From Eutreptiella sp. 'Long Island Sound 2002' (Eukaryota > Euglenozoa > Euglenophyceae > Eutreptiales > Eutreptiaceae), in contig OZ038382.1 of the NCBI GenBank assembly GCA_964036045.1, positions 100,132,357 to 100,196,356 on the forward strand: DNA of 64,000 bases, written 5' to 3'. Below are positions 10,500 through 21,949 of this stretch, piece by piece. How positions within the stretch are numbered: the first letter of the stretch is position 1; every line of letters begins with the position of its first letter. A program made the position numbers and the translations under genes. The notes below the pieces were generated by a model. That model worked only from the letters and a program-made list of their open reading frames with translations, had not been told where the DNA came from and did no database searches.

Positions 10500-12340
10500 G
10501 ACGTGTACTACGGTGATGGAGGCCCCGACGAGGTCTATGGTGTTGATGGTGCCCTTGGGGTGATGGTGGAGGTCCCCGCAGAAGACTGCCAGAGGCCCTT
10601 CCTCCGGGCACCTGTGGTTGCTGAGTATGGCGAGGTGTGGGGAAGGGAGGAGAAGCTGCAGGTGGTTCTACAGGCCCGTGTTCATGTTGGTGGGCATGCC
10701 CATCTGGTGAAGTATCCAGCTCGGGCACGTGTTGCGGGCCCGCTGTGCGGCTTGGAGGCGGATTGTGGTGACCTCGCGGACCTCCGGTGAGTGGTTGTGG
10801 GTCATGCGGTGAAGGAGGAGGGCAGTATGTCCGATGTAGGCCGCTTTTACCACGTCCTCTATGGCGTCCCCATAGCGTGGCCATGCCGCCCGGATGGCGC
10901 GGGTGGGTATGGAGGTGGGTCAGCCCCCGTGTGCTGCCCATGCCTTGGTGACGGCGCGTCTGGCTGGCTGGAGGGCGGTGGTGGGGTGGGTCAGGTGGAG
11001 TGCCTGGAGCCTATGGAGGCGTTCAAGACCCCGGTGAGGTAGTACGCCAGGCTCTTGTGGGATAGGCAGAGGGCCTTGGTGGTCGGGGACACATATCTGG
11101 GAGATGGGCGAGGTGTGACTGCAACTTGGGAGAGAGGGTGGCGTCCTCAGGGTTGTTGGCCTGGATTACCCCCAGGTGGGTGGTGGTTGTCACGACTTGC
11201 ATGGGGGGTCCTTGTGAACCTAGGATGGGGGCTGTGGCAGACCCCTTGATCATGGCTACGACTTTGTGGGGTGGACGATGAGGTTGTTGCGGGGGAGGTA
11301 GGAGATGATCACGTCCAGTAAGTCGTTGGCCTGCTGGGTGACCGTTGGTCCGGGGTCTGGGGCGTGGGTTTCGTTTGGGGTTTGTGCGACCGTGAGGTTG
11401 GTGTCGTCCGCAAAGCCAACCAGGGGGGAGAAGAGGGGATACGGTGCGTAGGCTGGGTAATCCTATTCGATGGTGAGGGCCAGGGAGAGCGTCACGAGGA
11501 GGTACAGGAAGGGGCCTTCTGCTCCTCATTGGGGGACCCTGCTGCCCGGCTCCAGGAAGGGGGTGTGGTCTGCTCCAGTGCGGACCGTGTACTTGCAGGT
11601 GCGGATGTAGCCGGAGGCGAAGTTGTAGAAGGGGAGGCCCAGGCGTTTCCACACCGCCTCCAGAAGGAGCCAGGGGGTGTTCAGGAAGGCTCTTTTGACG
11701 TCGAGGGAGGCAATGATGAGATCCACCCGGTCCATGTCGGCGATGGTGTCCCGGAGGAAGATGGCCTCGTGTGGGGACCGGCCTGGGATCGCTCCCCAGA
11801 GGCTGGTATGTGGGGGTCCAGGTTGGGGCGGATGCGGCGTAGGAGGACAGTCCAGACGATTTTGACCTCCGTGACTGCACAGACTATGGGGTGCCAGTTG
11901 TCCGGGTTGGCCCAGTCCCCCTTTTTGTAGAGAGGGCGGAAAAAGTTTGCCCAGTCTGGTGGTAGGGGGTTTTGCCAAGTGACGATGTCCAAGAGGCGGT
12001 GGGCGAGGATGCGGATGAGGTTGTTTGGGAGGTGGTAGTATGCCTCTGCAGGGAGGCCTTCGTAGCCTGGGGTTTTGTGTTGCCGGAGACTGTGGATGGC
12101 CCTCTGGACTTCGTGGATGGTGAAGGGGCGCTTTTCTAGTTGCGTCCCCCGGGCGTGGTTGAAGACCTGAGGGAGGCGGTCGATTTTAGCCTGGTTGTCC
12201 GTGTTCAGCGTGTCTTCGGTGGGCGTGTGTTGTTGGAGGAAGCTGTCTTGGGTGGCTTGGAGCACGGTGACTGGGTTGTTGGTGAGAGAGCTGTCCTCCT
12301 GTCTGACCGTGGTGATGGTGCAGTGGCCGGTGTCGGTCAT
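10500..12340 (-). pseudogene. LINE reverse transcriptase domain, frameshifted (copy 1)
   Basis: On the minus strand, residues from 12340 show the RT N-terminal blocks: FTIHEVQRAIHSLRQHKTPG, LPAEAY, FFRPLYKKGDWANPDNW. A frame change then leads to motif A, IIASLDVKRAFLNTPW (near 11700, first catalytic Asp). Motif B appears as PQ, a TGA stop at 11526-11528, then GAEGPFLYLL. Motif C is VGFADDTNLTV (near 11410). The thumb region includes AAYIGHTALLLHRMTHNHSP (near 10840). At least two frameshifts and the stop make it non-functional. FADD and the surrounding blocks are those of non-LTR RTs. The same stop in motif B is present in copy 2. Confidence 0.8.
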
Positions 12341-12377
12341 TACGTCGTCGAGGTGTCGGATTGCATTGTAGGGTAGT

Positions 12378-13205
12378 TCATGTTGCGCATACCGTTCGTG
12401 CTCCTGGGCGATGCGCTGTTGCGTGTGGATGGACCACTGCTGCAGGTCTGCCCTGATGTGGGCTATCTGCGTCCTGCAGTGGTGGATGTGTCAGCGGGTT
12501 TTTGGGGGTGTGGGTGTGGCAGAGGGTCGCCAGTTGTTGCTTTGCATGGCAGAGGTCATGGAGCATGTCCCCTAGGGCCGTGGATGGTCGGTCGTTGTCA
12601 GTGTGGGGGTTTTGCTGGAAGCCGCAGGCGACGGCGGCCGTGCGCATGGCAGTGAGTAGGTCGGTGTGGTCCGGTAGGATGCGCCGGGCGCGGTCTATGG
12701 CCCTGTGGTGTTGGGGCCAGGCCTGTTTGTCGTGCAGTGGGGGCATCCTCAGGGGGGGTGGTAGGCCTTTGTCCGCATCCTCTGGGGGGCTCGGGGGAAG
12801 GTTGGGGATGGTGAGGCGGATGTGCAGGGAGCTATGGCCTGTGGGTCCCAGCGGGAGGGGCCCATATCGGGCCTCCGCCCTGACGATGGTGGTGGGGTCG
12901 CCATAGCATACGTCAATGCGGGAGGGGGCGGCATCTGCTTGGTGGGGGAAGTGGGGTGGTTGGCCTTTGAGGTTGGCGGTCAGGTCCACGAGCCCCAGCA
13001 TTTCGATGGTGTCGCGGACTGCATGGTCCTGGGGTGTGGCATCTCCCCCTCGGTCCGCCGGGGTGGGGGCGGCGTTCATGTGGCCGATGATAACTGTTGG
13101 GGCGAGCATGGCCATTTGGCAGTATGCCTCGGCCAGGGCTTGGAGGAAGGGTTCATGGGCGTTGATGACGTTGTATTTCCATCCGTCCCCAACAACCTCA
13201 CCAAC
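12378..13205 (-). pseudogene. LINE APE-like endonuclease domain, N-terminal half missing (copy 1)
   Basis: The minus-strand frame begins with YNVINAHEPFLQALAEAY, the strand and helix that precede the catalytic centre of APE-type LINE endonucleases. VIIGHMNAAPTPADRGG follows (canonical GDFN, here with His in place of Asp), then SRIDVCYGD, then PTGHSSLHIRL (canonical SDH-PL, Asp lost). After ~13205 homology stops abruptly and plus-strand coding sequence begins, so the first ~150 residues of the domain are absent. With two acidic positions lost it is unlikely to cut DNA. The frame runs on to 12378 and then passes, with a gap, to the RT at 12340. Confidence 0.7.
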
Positions 13206-13660
13206 TGCCCCAAATACACTGGGGAACTCCCCCCTGAGTGGAGCCAAGGCCTCCCACCACCGCGCCTACCCAAGCGCCCACCACTAGGCAAAACGTCCCC
13301 GGGCCCGGGTCCCCCTCCCTGGCGGGGCAAGGGCCGAGGGCACAAGCCTCCACAGCCCCGGCCCGCCCCCACCAAGGCCACCATCAACCTCCTTGACCTC
13401 AACCACCCGGCCCTCACATACTACAAGGACACCACAACCGCCCTCCAGGAGCTCCCGACCGGACAGGGGGCGGAGTGGGTTCTCCACCTCCTCACCTTCC
13501 AAGGCCTACAACGCGACGACCCCCCAGAAACCACTGCCATATATACCCCGGTCCAGAAAGCGTACAAACGCTACTGGCACAAGGGGACCCCCCTGTACGC
13601 CCGAACCGGCATCCACGTCCACCTCGTCCACCACCTCAGCATCCCAGGCAGGCGGGTTCT
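13200..13660 (+). pseudogene. Inverted LINE coding fragment at the 5' truncation point (copy 1)
   Basis: Immediately next to the truncated endonuclease, the opposite strand becomes protein-like: a basic Pro/Gly/Lys-rich stretch, then LLDLNHPALTYYKDTTTALQ, WVLHLL, YTPVQKAYKRYWHKG and IHVHLVHHLSIPG. The same fragment is found at 21950-22445 in copy 2. A coding segment in reverse orientation at the 5' end of a LINE is the hallmark of twin-priming 5' inversion. It would then derive from sequence that originally lay upstream of the endonuclease. I do not recognise the protein domain. Confidence 0.5.
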
Positions 13661-13799
13661 TCCATCTGGGTGTCGTTTATCCTCGCCCGCCAGTACGCCA
13701 TCCCATGCGGTCTCGGCGTTCCGTGGGCTCGGTCTGGTGGCCCCTCAGGTTCGCCCTGCGTGCCCTCTGCGTGTGTGTGCGCTCGCGCTTTAGCGGCGT

Positions 13800-15812
13800 C
13801 CGCGCCTTTCTCCCCTCCCCGGGTGGGTGTAGCGCGCGCACCTCGCTTGATTCTGGTGCAGGGCGCCGGTAGGGTCGTTCCATGCAGTCCGTACCCCTCC
13901 GCGTCTCCTGCCCCAGTCCCATGTGCCCTCTAGCTGGCTCACAGGGGGGGGCGCGGCCCGGTCCCTTTTTACACCTTTCCCCCGTGCCTGGCTCTGGGTC
14001 ATATGCCCCCTCGTTGGCGGACCTGTGCGTCCGGGGCGGTCCGGCGGGGGGGGGGGGGTTGGGGGTGCGGGGGGCGGTCTCTGTGCCGCCCTGCCTCGGG
14101 GGCGTGGTTTGGGGGGGCGCGGGGGGCGGGGGGCAGTGGGTTGCTCCGCATCGGTCTGTCCCTCTACCTCCCTTGGGCGGGCACCAAAGCAGGCTTCATC
14201 GACGCAGCTCAGTCCATGGAGGTTGTGGTCTCCATATTGCTCCGGTTTGTGTCCTTGCGCTGCCGCCCAGATGCGGTCCGCGGGGTGCCCTTGCGCGCCA
14301 GCGCAGGACTGCAGGCCTGTCTAGGTCACTGTGGGAGTGGGCGGGTGACGGTTTGGGGAGGCGCGGCGTATGGGCCTAGTGGTGCTCCTCCCCCGGTGCC
14401 ACGGCCCTCTCAGAGGGGGGGGGGGGCTCCCCTGGCCCATCAGGGGGGGTTGCTGGGTCGACGTCCCCTTGGCCAGCCTCCAGCAGTCCGCGGGCTGGAG
14501 GGAGGAGGGGGGCGGATAAGGGGAGGAGGTTGCGCCAGGGTTGCCCGTCGCCCCCCCTCGGTGCTTTGCTAAATTTTTCCAGCGGCTGCGGGGGGTGGCT
14601 TGAAGGTCCCGGCCCAGAACCCCCTGCGGCGGGCTGTTTGGCGCCCTGTGTCCCCCCCTTGCAACGTGCCGGGGCTGTTTGGCGTCCCTTGGTGCCGGGC
14701 GCCGCCCGGGGGGTCCGCTGCTGGCGGGTCAGTCCATGCCGTCACGCCGGCCCATGTGCCGTGCGGGCGGCCAGGGGGGGGGGTCTGTGTGCTGCCCTCC
14801 CTCGGGGGCGTGGTTGGGGGGGCCCGGGGGGCGGGGAGCGGCGGGTCGCTCTGCCTCGGTCCGTCTTCAGGCCTCCCTTGGGCGGGCACCAAAGCGGGCT
14901 TCATTGGCATCGCTCAGTCAACGGAGGGTGTGGTCTCCATGCTCCTCTGGTTCCCGTCCGCACGCTGCCGCCCAGATGCGGTCCACGGGATGCCCTTGCG
15001 CGCTGGCGCAGGACTGCAGGCCTGTAGAGGTCACTGTGGGAGTGGGCGGCCAACGATTTCGGGGCGTGCGGCGTATGGGCCTAGTGGCGCTCCTCCATGG
15101 GTGCCGGGGCAATGTGGAGGGGGGGGGGGGCTCCCCTGGCCCAGCAGGGGGGTAGAGAGCCGACGTCCCCTTGGCCGGCCTCTGGCATTCCGCAAGCTCG
15201 GGGGGAGAGAGGGGGGAGAGGGGGGGGGGGGCGGGGCTCCCCGTCGCCCCCCTTTGTCCCCCGCTTCTTTTTCCCGGCGGCTGCAGGGGGTCGCTTGAAG
15301 ATCCCAGCCCAGGCGCCCCCTACGGCTAGCAGTGTGGTGCCGCGCGCCCCTCCCTGCAAAGTGTTCGGCCGGGGCTATTTGGCGTCCCTGGGCGCCGGGC
15401 GCTGCCCGGGGGGTTAGCTGCTGGCGGGTCAGTCCCTGTCGTCACGCCTGCCCATGTGTCCTGCGGGTGGCCGAGACAGGGGGAGGGGGAACGGGGGGGT
15501 GGGCCTGGTTCTGGGAGTCAGTGCCTGGCGGAGGGCACCCTGGGCAGTTAGACCGCACCCCCTTTCCGCCCCCTGCCGGCCACTGGGCGCCGGCCCGTCG
15601 TTCGGGCCTTTGTTCACGGTCCCCCTGCTCCCCGCGTCGCCGCTGTTACGTCGCGCGGCGAGGGGGGGAGGTCTGGCGGGCGCTGGGGGCGGCGGCCCAG
15701 GTCAGCAGTTAGTGGTCAGTGGTCAGCGGGTCAGTAGGACCACCTTGCCGCGCGCGTCTGTGTGCCCCGCGCTGCTGGCGCACGCCGACCGCTCGCGCCC
15801 TCTTGGCCTCAG
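13800..15812. repeat. GC-rich ~700-bp tandem repeat block, about 2.5 units (copy 1)
   Basis: Anchors repeat at 14172 and 14877 (CTTGGGCGGGCACCAAAGC, period 705) and at about 14674 and 15373 (GGCGTCCCT-type box, period ~699). The block is above 70% GC with long G and C runs. Each unit contains a conserved core with AGATGCGGTCC and GGACTGCAGGCCTGT boxes. Open frames in several phases reflect composition. Its place upstream of the LINE ORF2 suggests a 5'-untranslated or promoter repeat of the element, but this is inference. Confidence 0.55.
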
Positions 15813-16143
15813 CGGAGGGCGGTGTCGTGGGCTGGTGCGGTGGACTGTTCCCATTGCTCTGGGTGGTTCCGGTCTGCTGGGTGGTCCCTCTCTGCTGGGG
15901 CTCGTCGTAGGCGTATGGTCCCTCGACGTGTGACGTTGGTGTCCGTGTCGTGTGTCAGGCCCTGGCCCCACTCGATAGGGCAGATCCAGACGTGCTGGCC
16001 TTGGTCGTGTTGGCGGGCTCGCCAGAGCACGAGGTCTACGATGGTCTCGTGGAGGCCGTTGCCTGGGGTGGTCAGGTCCCAGACGCCTTTGACGGGGAGC
16101 TTGGTCCAGCTCTCTTGTAGGCGGTACCAGCCCAGGGGAGTGC

Positions 16144-17445
16144 TCAGGGCCCTGCCTTCGAGGGTTGGGCTGGGCTGGGCGGTTGCGGGTGGCTTCGTGG
16201 GTGAGAGGTGGGCTCTGCGGTGCTCTGGTGGTGTCTCGGAGGTCTGCAGATGGAGATAGGCGTGTGTGGGGCGCGGAGTAGGTTAGTGGACGTCTGGGTC
16301 ATGCACGGCATGGTAATGGATGAGACGCTGCATGTGCCCCTTGTGGTGGGGTCCGTGAGCTGCTCCGTTTGTGTCAACAGGAGGTGTTTGCGGTGTACCA
16401 TTTGGGCCGCTGCTCTGCGGACTGCTTCTAGCTGGAGGTGCGCTGCTGCCTCCATGGAGCTTTCCGTGTGTTTGGCAAGGTGTTGGTGTAGGGCCTGTGT
16501 CACCGCCTCTCTCATGGTGGTTTCCTTGACCAGGGGATACCTGAAGAGGTGTTCAGTGACTTTGTGTGCGTGGCTGTGGGTTGGCCAGCCTTCGCGTTGT
16601 CGCAGGGTTTCCGCCGGGGACCAGCCCACTAGCGTGTCCCTGCCTGTATGGAGGGGGCATTTCCTGAAGTGTTCCCAGTTGTCTGGGGTGTTCTGGTCGC
16701 ACGGGCAACGGGTGTGTCCTTCTGGGAGTTGGATGTGCTTGCGGGCGAGCCATCTGGCGACCCTGGTGAACAATGATAGTTGCTCCCTGAGGAGCTGGAT
16801 GCGTCGTTTTTGGAGGTGGGCTGGGACGTTTGCAGGGCGCAGTGCCGAGTGGTAGAGGGAGATTTGCAGTTTCTCCTGGAGCTCCCGGATGTGTCCCCGG
16901 CTGTCTGTGCTGCCGAGCACGCGGGCGAGATGTTGGATGGGGTTCGGATAATGGTATGCTCTGTCGTGGGAGGTATAGGGGGCGTCCTCTGGTACCCAGT
17001 CCGGGGTCTGATGGGGCTCCGGTTTGGGCAGTATGTGTTGGAGGTGTGTGTGGTTTCGGCCGAGGTCAGGGACCTCGAGGGTTGGCAGGTGCGTTGTGCG
17101 CTGGTGTACTGCCTGGTTGTCGCCCTTACCATTTCCGTATTGGTGTCTGTGGGGTTCTTGTTTCACGATGTGGAGTTGCACGTTGCAGGGGGGAAGGCTG
17201 CGAAGGGCTTCCCAGAGTAGCAGTGCCTGGGTGCCGAGGCTCGTTGCGGTGGCTTTGTGGAGTGGTTGCCTTGCTATGCAGAGGAGTAGGTGTGTGTCGA
17301 CAGTGGCGTCTACTACGAACCAGACCCGGACAATGTGCGGGAGTTGGCCCCCCAGCTCCCCGTGGGGGGAGGCCCTGTAGGTGGTGTGGCCCGTGTGGTG
17401 GTCCATGTGGTAGTGTCCCCCGGTGTGGGTTAGCTGTAGGGTGCA
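16144..17445 (-). pseudogene. LINE ORF2: second half of RNase H, CCHC knuckle and linker (copy 2)
   Basis: Duplicate of 7480-8877. An open frame of 420 codons starts at 17406 with the RNase H segment (GHTTYRASPHGELGGQ, FVVDATVDTHLLL, HIVKQEPHRH, YGNGKGDNQA) and continues through CPCDQNTPDNWEHFRKC. It ends about 135 bases early relative to copy 1 because of the deletion near 16170. It is preceded on the same strand by the four-unit array at 17446-18112. The protease core that follows in copy 1 is cut off at the duplication junction (15813). Confidence 0.65.
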
Positions 17446-18112
17446 GACAAGCAGTTGAAGACCCTTCCCCCCCTATTTTGAGGGTGCTGGATGCGGAGAA
17501 GCAGGATGTAGGCAGACACAGAGCAGGAAAACACAATTTACAGCATCCGTATGTACCAAAATTTGCCGTTTTTCATTAAAACTCGCAAAAGAATGACTGT
17601 TTTCCGGTCAAAAATTGAGTTCTTTTGGCCTCAGACAAGCAGTTGAAGACCCACCTGTCCATTTGGAGGGTGCTGGATACGAAAGAGCAGGTTGTAGAGG
17701 CATATGTATCACGAAAACACAATTTACAGCATGCATATGCACCAAAATGTGCCATTTTTCATGAAAAAAACGGCCAAAAATGTCATTTTCTCCGCCACAA
17801 ATTGACTTTCTTTAGCTTCAGATAAGCAGTTGAAGACCCCCTCCCCCTATTTTGAGGGTGCTGGATGCGAACAAGCAGGTTGTAGGGCACACAGATCACA
17901 AAACCGCAATTCACAGCATGCGTATGCACCAAAATTTGCCATTTTTCATGGAAAAAAACGGCAAAAAATGACGGCTTTTTGGTGAAAAATTGTGTTTTTT
18001 GGCCTCAGCCAAGCAGTTGAAGACCTCCCCACCCCTGTTTTGAGGGTGTTGGATGCAAAGAAGCATGTTGTATGGGGGCACAGATCGCCCGAACACAATT
18101 TACAGCATGGTA
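17446..18112 (+). repeat. Array of ~187-bp repeats, 4 units (copy 2)
   Basis: Units begin at 17446, 17634, 17821 and 18008 (periods 188, 187, 187). Copy 1 has only three, so one unit was gained or lost after the segmental duplication, which is typical of unequal exchange in tandem arrays. Orientation and consensus match 8878-9355. Confidence 0.8.
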
Positions 18113-18149
18113 AGTACTTGAATGGGTGATTTGTTTTATGTTGCAGGTT

Positions 18150-19243
18150 TTGGGAGTTTTGAACGTCATAAAATCCTATGTGGGCCCCCCGGTGATGGGC
18201 ATGACGTCGGATTTTCTTTGAGACGTCAGTGAAGAAGAGCCGGTCCGCCGGTGATGGTTGTCGGAGGCGGCATGGATTCATGGGCTTGTAGGCGTATCTG
18301 GCGAGGCCCGTGGTGAGGTGGGCCACCGGGGTTGTGGGTTGCAGGATGGGGGTGGTGTACACCCCTATTCCTTTGGAGATGATGTGTTTTGCTTGGCGGG
18401 ACATGGCTATGAGTCCCTGTTCCGGCTCACCTTGTGTGAGGTAGGAGTACACGTAATGGGGGATGTAGGCTGTGTCCGGGTTTGGGTCGTGGCTTGTGAG
18501 GGTTTGTGTTCGGTGCTCCGGTGTGTGGCAGGTGTGGTGGAGCGGGTAGTAGAGGTGCTCGTGCTTGCCCTTCTGCCTGGTTTCTACATGCTGTAACAGA
18601 TGGCGACCCCTGCCGGGTCGGGGCGGGGCCAGGTGGGCGTTGTGGTGAAGAGCCATTGGGGTGTGTGGTCGGGGTTCCAGGCTACTGTGGGGTTCGCGTC
18701 AGTGCGCTGGAACCATGGGGCTACCCATGCGTAGGCTTGTGGTGGTAGATGGGTCGTGGGGTGGGTGTGGTGGCGTGCTATGAGGTGTAATACGGGCCAT
18801 GGTGTGGTGGGTGCCTCGGGGTCACAGGCCTAACATGTGCGTGGCGTGCTCTGGGAGTCATGGGGGACCTTGGGTAGGTCTTGGGCGGTCAGGTGGTGCT
18901 TCGGTATGCGCCATTTTGCCCCGTGGTGGATGACGGTGGTCTGCGTGGGTTTGGCTTCATTCGGGGCCAGTGGTAGGGTTAGCGGTGGGACTGGGCCCGC
19001 CACCGGGGGGACGGGTTCGTGTTTCGAGCCGGTGGGTGCGCAGGGTGGTGTCGCTGGGATGGGTCGGGGCTGCTGCTTTTTGAAGTCTCGGTAGGCTGCT
19101 CGCATGTCTTTGCTTCCTGGCAGAGTGTGGCCCACTGCTCGTGCCGTTTGCGTGAGGGACTGGTAGAAGAGGCGGTATTGAGGCCATTCGGGAAGTTGTA
19201 GGAAGGGGGTGTGGTGTGCTCCGCTCTGGTGAAGGACCCGCAT
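18150..19243 (-). pseudogene. LINE ORF2: RT-to-RNase H linker and first strands of RNase H (copy 2)
   Basis: Duplicate of 9405-10487. The frame 19243-18830 gives the linker start (QLPEWPQYRLFYQSL). It stops where copy 1 encodes the Trp and Cys of CWACDP, because copy 2 has a stop there. The frame 18656-17946 carries YIPHYVYSYL, LFFTDVSKKI and GAHIGFYDV (RNase H strands 1 and 2, first catalytic Asp). It then runs into the array. The gene is broken by at least one stop and one frameshift. Confidence 0.55.
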
Positions 19244-19249
19244 TTGGGG

Positions 19250-21098
19250 AAGGGTGACGTGTACTACGGTGATGGAGGCCCCGACGAGGTCTATGGTGTT
19301 GATGGTGCCCTTGGGGTGATGGTGAAGATCCCCGCAGAAGACCGCCAGAGGCCCTTCCTCCGGGCACCTGTGGTTGCTGAGTATGGCGAGGTGTGGGGAA
19401 GGGAGGAGAAGCTGCAGGTGGTTCTACAGGCGCGTGTTCATGTTGGTGGGCATGCCCGTCTGGTGAAGTATCCAGCTCGGGCACGTGTTGCGGGCCCGTT
19501 GTGCGGCTTGGAGGCGGATTGTGGTGACCTCGCGGACCTCCGGTGAGTGGTTGTGGGTCATGCGGTGAAGGAGGAGGGCAGTGTGTCCGATGTAGGCCGC
19601 TTTTACCACGTCCTCTATGGCGTCCCCATAGCGTGGCCATGCCGCCCGGATGGCGCGGGTGGGTATGGAGGTGGGTCAGCCCCCGTGTGCTGTCCATGCC
19701 TTGGTGACGGCGCGTCTGGCTGGCTGGAGGGCGGTGGTGGGGTGGGTCAGGTGGAGTGACTGGAGCCTATGGAGGCGTTCAAGACCCCGGTGAGGTAGTA
19801 CGCCAGGCTCTTGTGGGATAGGCGGAGGGCCTTGGTGGTCGGGGACACATATCTGGGGAGATGGGCGAGGTGTGACTGCAACTTGGGAGAGAGGGTGGCG
19901 TCCTCAGGGTTGTTGGCCTGGATTACCCCCAGGTGGGTGGTGGTTGTCACGACTTGCATGGGGGGTCCTTGTGAACCTAGGGTGGGGGCTGTGGCAGACC
20001 CCTTGATCATGGCCACCGACTTTGTGGGGTGGACGATGAGGTTGTTGCGGGGGAGGTAGGAGATGGTCACGTCCAGTAAGTCGTTGGCCTGCTGGGTGAC
20101 CGTTGGTCCGGGGTCTGGGGCGTGGGGTTCGTGTGGTGCGTGTGCGACCGTGAGGTTGGTGTCGTCCGCAAAGCCAACCAGGGGGGAGAAGAGGGGGTAT
20201 GGTGCGTAGGCTGGGTAATCCTGTTCGATGTTGAGGGCCAGGGAGAGCGTCACGAGGAGGTACAGGAAGGGGCCTTCTGCTCCTCATTGGGGAAACCCGC
20301 TGCCAGGCTCCAGGAAGGAGGTGGGGTCTGCTCCAGTGCGGACCGTGTACTTGCGGGCGCGGATGTAGCCGGAGGCGAAGTTGTAGAAGGGGAGGCCCAG
20401 GCGTTTCCACACCGCCTCCAGAAGGAGCCAGGGGGTGTTTAGGAAGGCTCCTTTGACGTCGAGGGAGGCAATGATGAGATCCCACCGGTCCATGTCGGCG
20501 ATGGTGTCCCGGAGGAAGATGGCCTCGTGTCGGGACCGGCCTGGGATCGCTCCCCAGAGGCTGGTATGTGGGGGCCCAGGTGGGGGCGGATGCGGCGTAG
20601 GAGGACGGTCCAGACGATTTTGACCTCCGTGACTGCACAGACTATGGGGCGCCAGTTGTCCGGGTTGGCCCAGTCCCCCTTTTTGTAGAGAGGGCGGAAA
20701 AAGTTTGCCCAGTCTGGTGGTAGGGGGTTTTGCCACGTGACGATGTCCAAGAGGCGGTGGGCGAGGATGCGGAGGAGGTTGTCGGAGAGGTGGTAGTATG
20801 CCTCTGCAGGGAGGCCTTTGTAGCTTGGGGTTTTGTGTTGCCGGAGACTGTGGATGGCCCTCTGGACTTCGTGGATGGTGAAGGGGCGCTTTTCTAGTTG
20901 CGTCCCCTGGGCGTGGTTGAAGACCTGAGGGAGGCGGTCGATTTTGGCCTGGTTGTCCGTGTTCAGCGTGTCTTGAGTGGGCGTGTGTTGTTGGAGGAAG
21001 CTGTCCTGGGTGGCTTGGAGCATGGTGACTGGGTTGTTGGTGAGAGGGCTGTCCTCCTGTCTGACCGTGGTGATGGTGCAGTGGCCGGTGTCGGTCAT
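19250..21098 (-). pseudogene. LINE reverse transcriptase domain, frameshifted (copy 2)
   Basis: Duplicate of 10500-12340. The frame from 21098 has the N-terminal RT blocks (FTIHEVQRAIHSLRQHKTPS, LYKKGDWANPDNWRPI). The frame 20736-20284 has motif A IIASLDVKGAFLNTPW and ends at the TGA inside motif B (20284-20286). The frame 20253-19747 is open through motif C VGFADDTNLTV and the following HLGV block to the thumb. The shared stop and frameshifts show that the element was already defective before it was duplicated. Flanked by the linker (19243) downstream and the endonuclease upstream. Confidence 0.8.
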
Positions 21099-21135
21099 TA
21101 CGTCGTTGAGGTGGCGGATCGCATTGTAGGGTAGT

Positions 21136-21948
21136 TCATGTTGCGCATACCGTTCGTGCTCCTGGGCGATGCGCTGTTGCGTGTGGATGGACCACTGCTG
21201 CAGGTCTGCCCTGATGTGGGCTATCTGCGTCCTGCAGTGGTGGATGTGTCAGCGGGCTTTTGGGGGTGTGGGTGTGGGGGAGGGTCGCCAGTTGTTGCTT
21301 CGCATGCCAGAGGTCATGGAGCATGTCCCCTAGAGCCGTGGGTGGTCGGTCGTTGTCGGTGTGGGGGTTTTGCTGGAAGCCGCAGGCGACGGCGGCCGTG
21401 CGCATTGCAGTGAGTAGGTGGTTGTGGTCCGGTCGGATGCGCCGGGCGCGGTCTATGGCCCTGTGATGTCCGGACCAGGCCTGTTTGTCGTGCAGTGGGG
21501 GCATCCTCAGGGGGGGTGGTAGGCCTTTGTCCGCATCCTCTGGGGGGCTCGGGGGAAGGTTGGGGATGGTGAGGCGGATGTGCAGGGAGCTATGGCCTGT
21601 GGGTCCCAGCGGGAGGGGCCCATATCTGGCCTCCGCCCGGACGATGGTGGTGGGGTCGCCATAGCATACGTCAATGCGGGAGGGGGCGGCATCTGCTTGG
21701 TGGGGGAAGTGGGGTGGTCTGCCTTCGAGGTTGGCGGTCAGGTCCACGAGCCCCAGCATTTCGATGGTGTCGCGGACTGCATGGTCCTGGGTTGTGGCAT
21801 GTCCCCCTCGGTCCGCCGGGGTGGGGGCGGCGTTCATGTGGCCGATGGTAATTGTTGGGGCGAGCATGGCCATTTGGCGGTATGCCTCGGCCAGGGCTTG
21901 GAGGAAGGGTTCCGTGGCGTTGATGACGTTGAGTTGCCATCCGTCCCC
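21136..21948 (-). pseudogene. LINE APE-like endonuclease domain, N-terminal half missing (copy 2)
   Basis: Duplicate of 12378-13205. It has the same YNVINA-equivalent strand (here LNVINATEPFLQALAEAY), ITIGHMNAAPTPADRGG, SRIDVCYGD and PTGHSSLHIRL blocks with the same loss of acidic positions. The open frame extends upstream to 22182, but residues beyond 21948 are antisense of the inverted plus-strand fragment and are not endonuclease. Confidence 0.7.
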
Positions 21949-21949
21949 A

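Larger units (their letters stand above)
7115..15812. repeat. Tandem segmental duplication, copy 1 (8.7 kb)
   Basis: Nearly the whole interval is repeated head-to-tail as 15813-24559 with a substitution only every few tens of bases. The left edge is at CGGAGGGCGGTGTCGT (7115 and 15813). The right edge is where GGCCTCAGC stops matching (15812 and about 24559). It contains minus-strand LINE ORF2, a ~187-bp-unit array, an inverted plus-strand coding fragment and a GC-rich repeat block. Copy 1 has 133 bp near 7475-7607 that copy 2 lacks, and one ~187-bp unit fewer. Confidence 0.85.

Noticed and set aside
12822-13793. 324-codon plus-strand frame across the endonuclease region
   Set aside because: Its first half is antisense of the endonuclease domain; only the part after ~13200 is credible and is listed separately.
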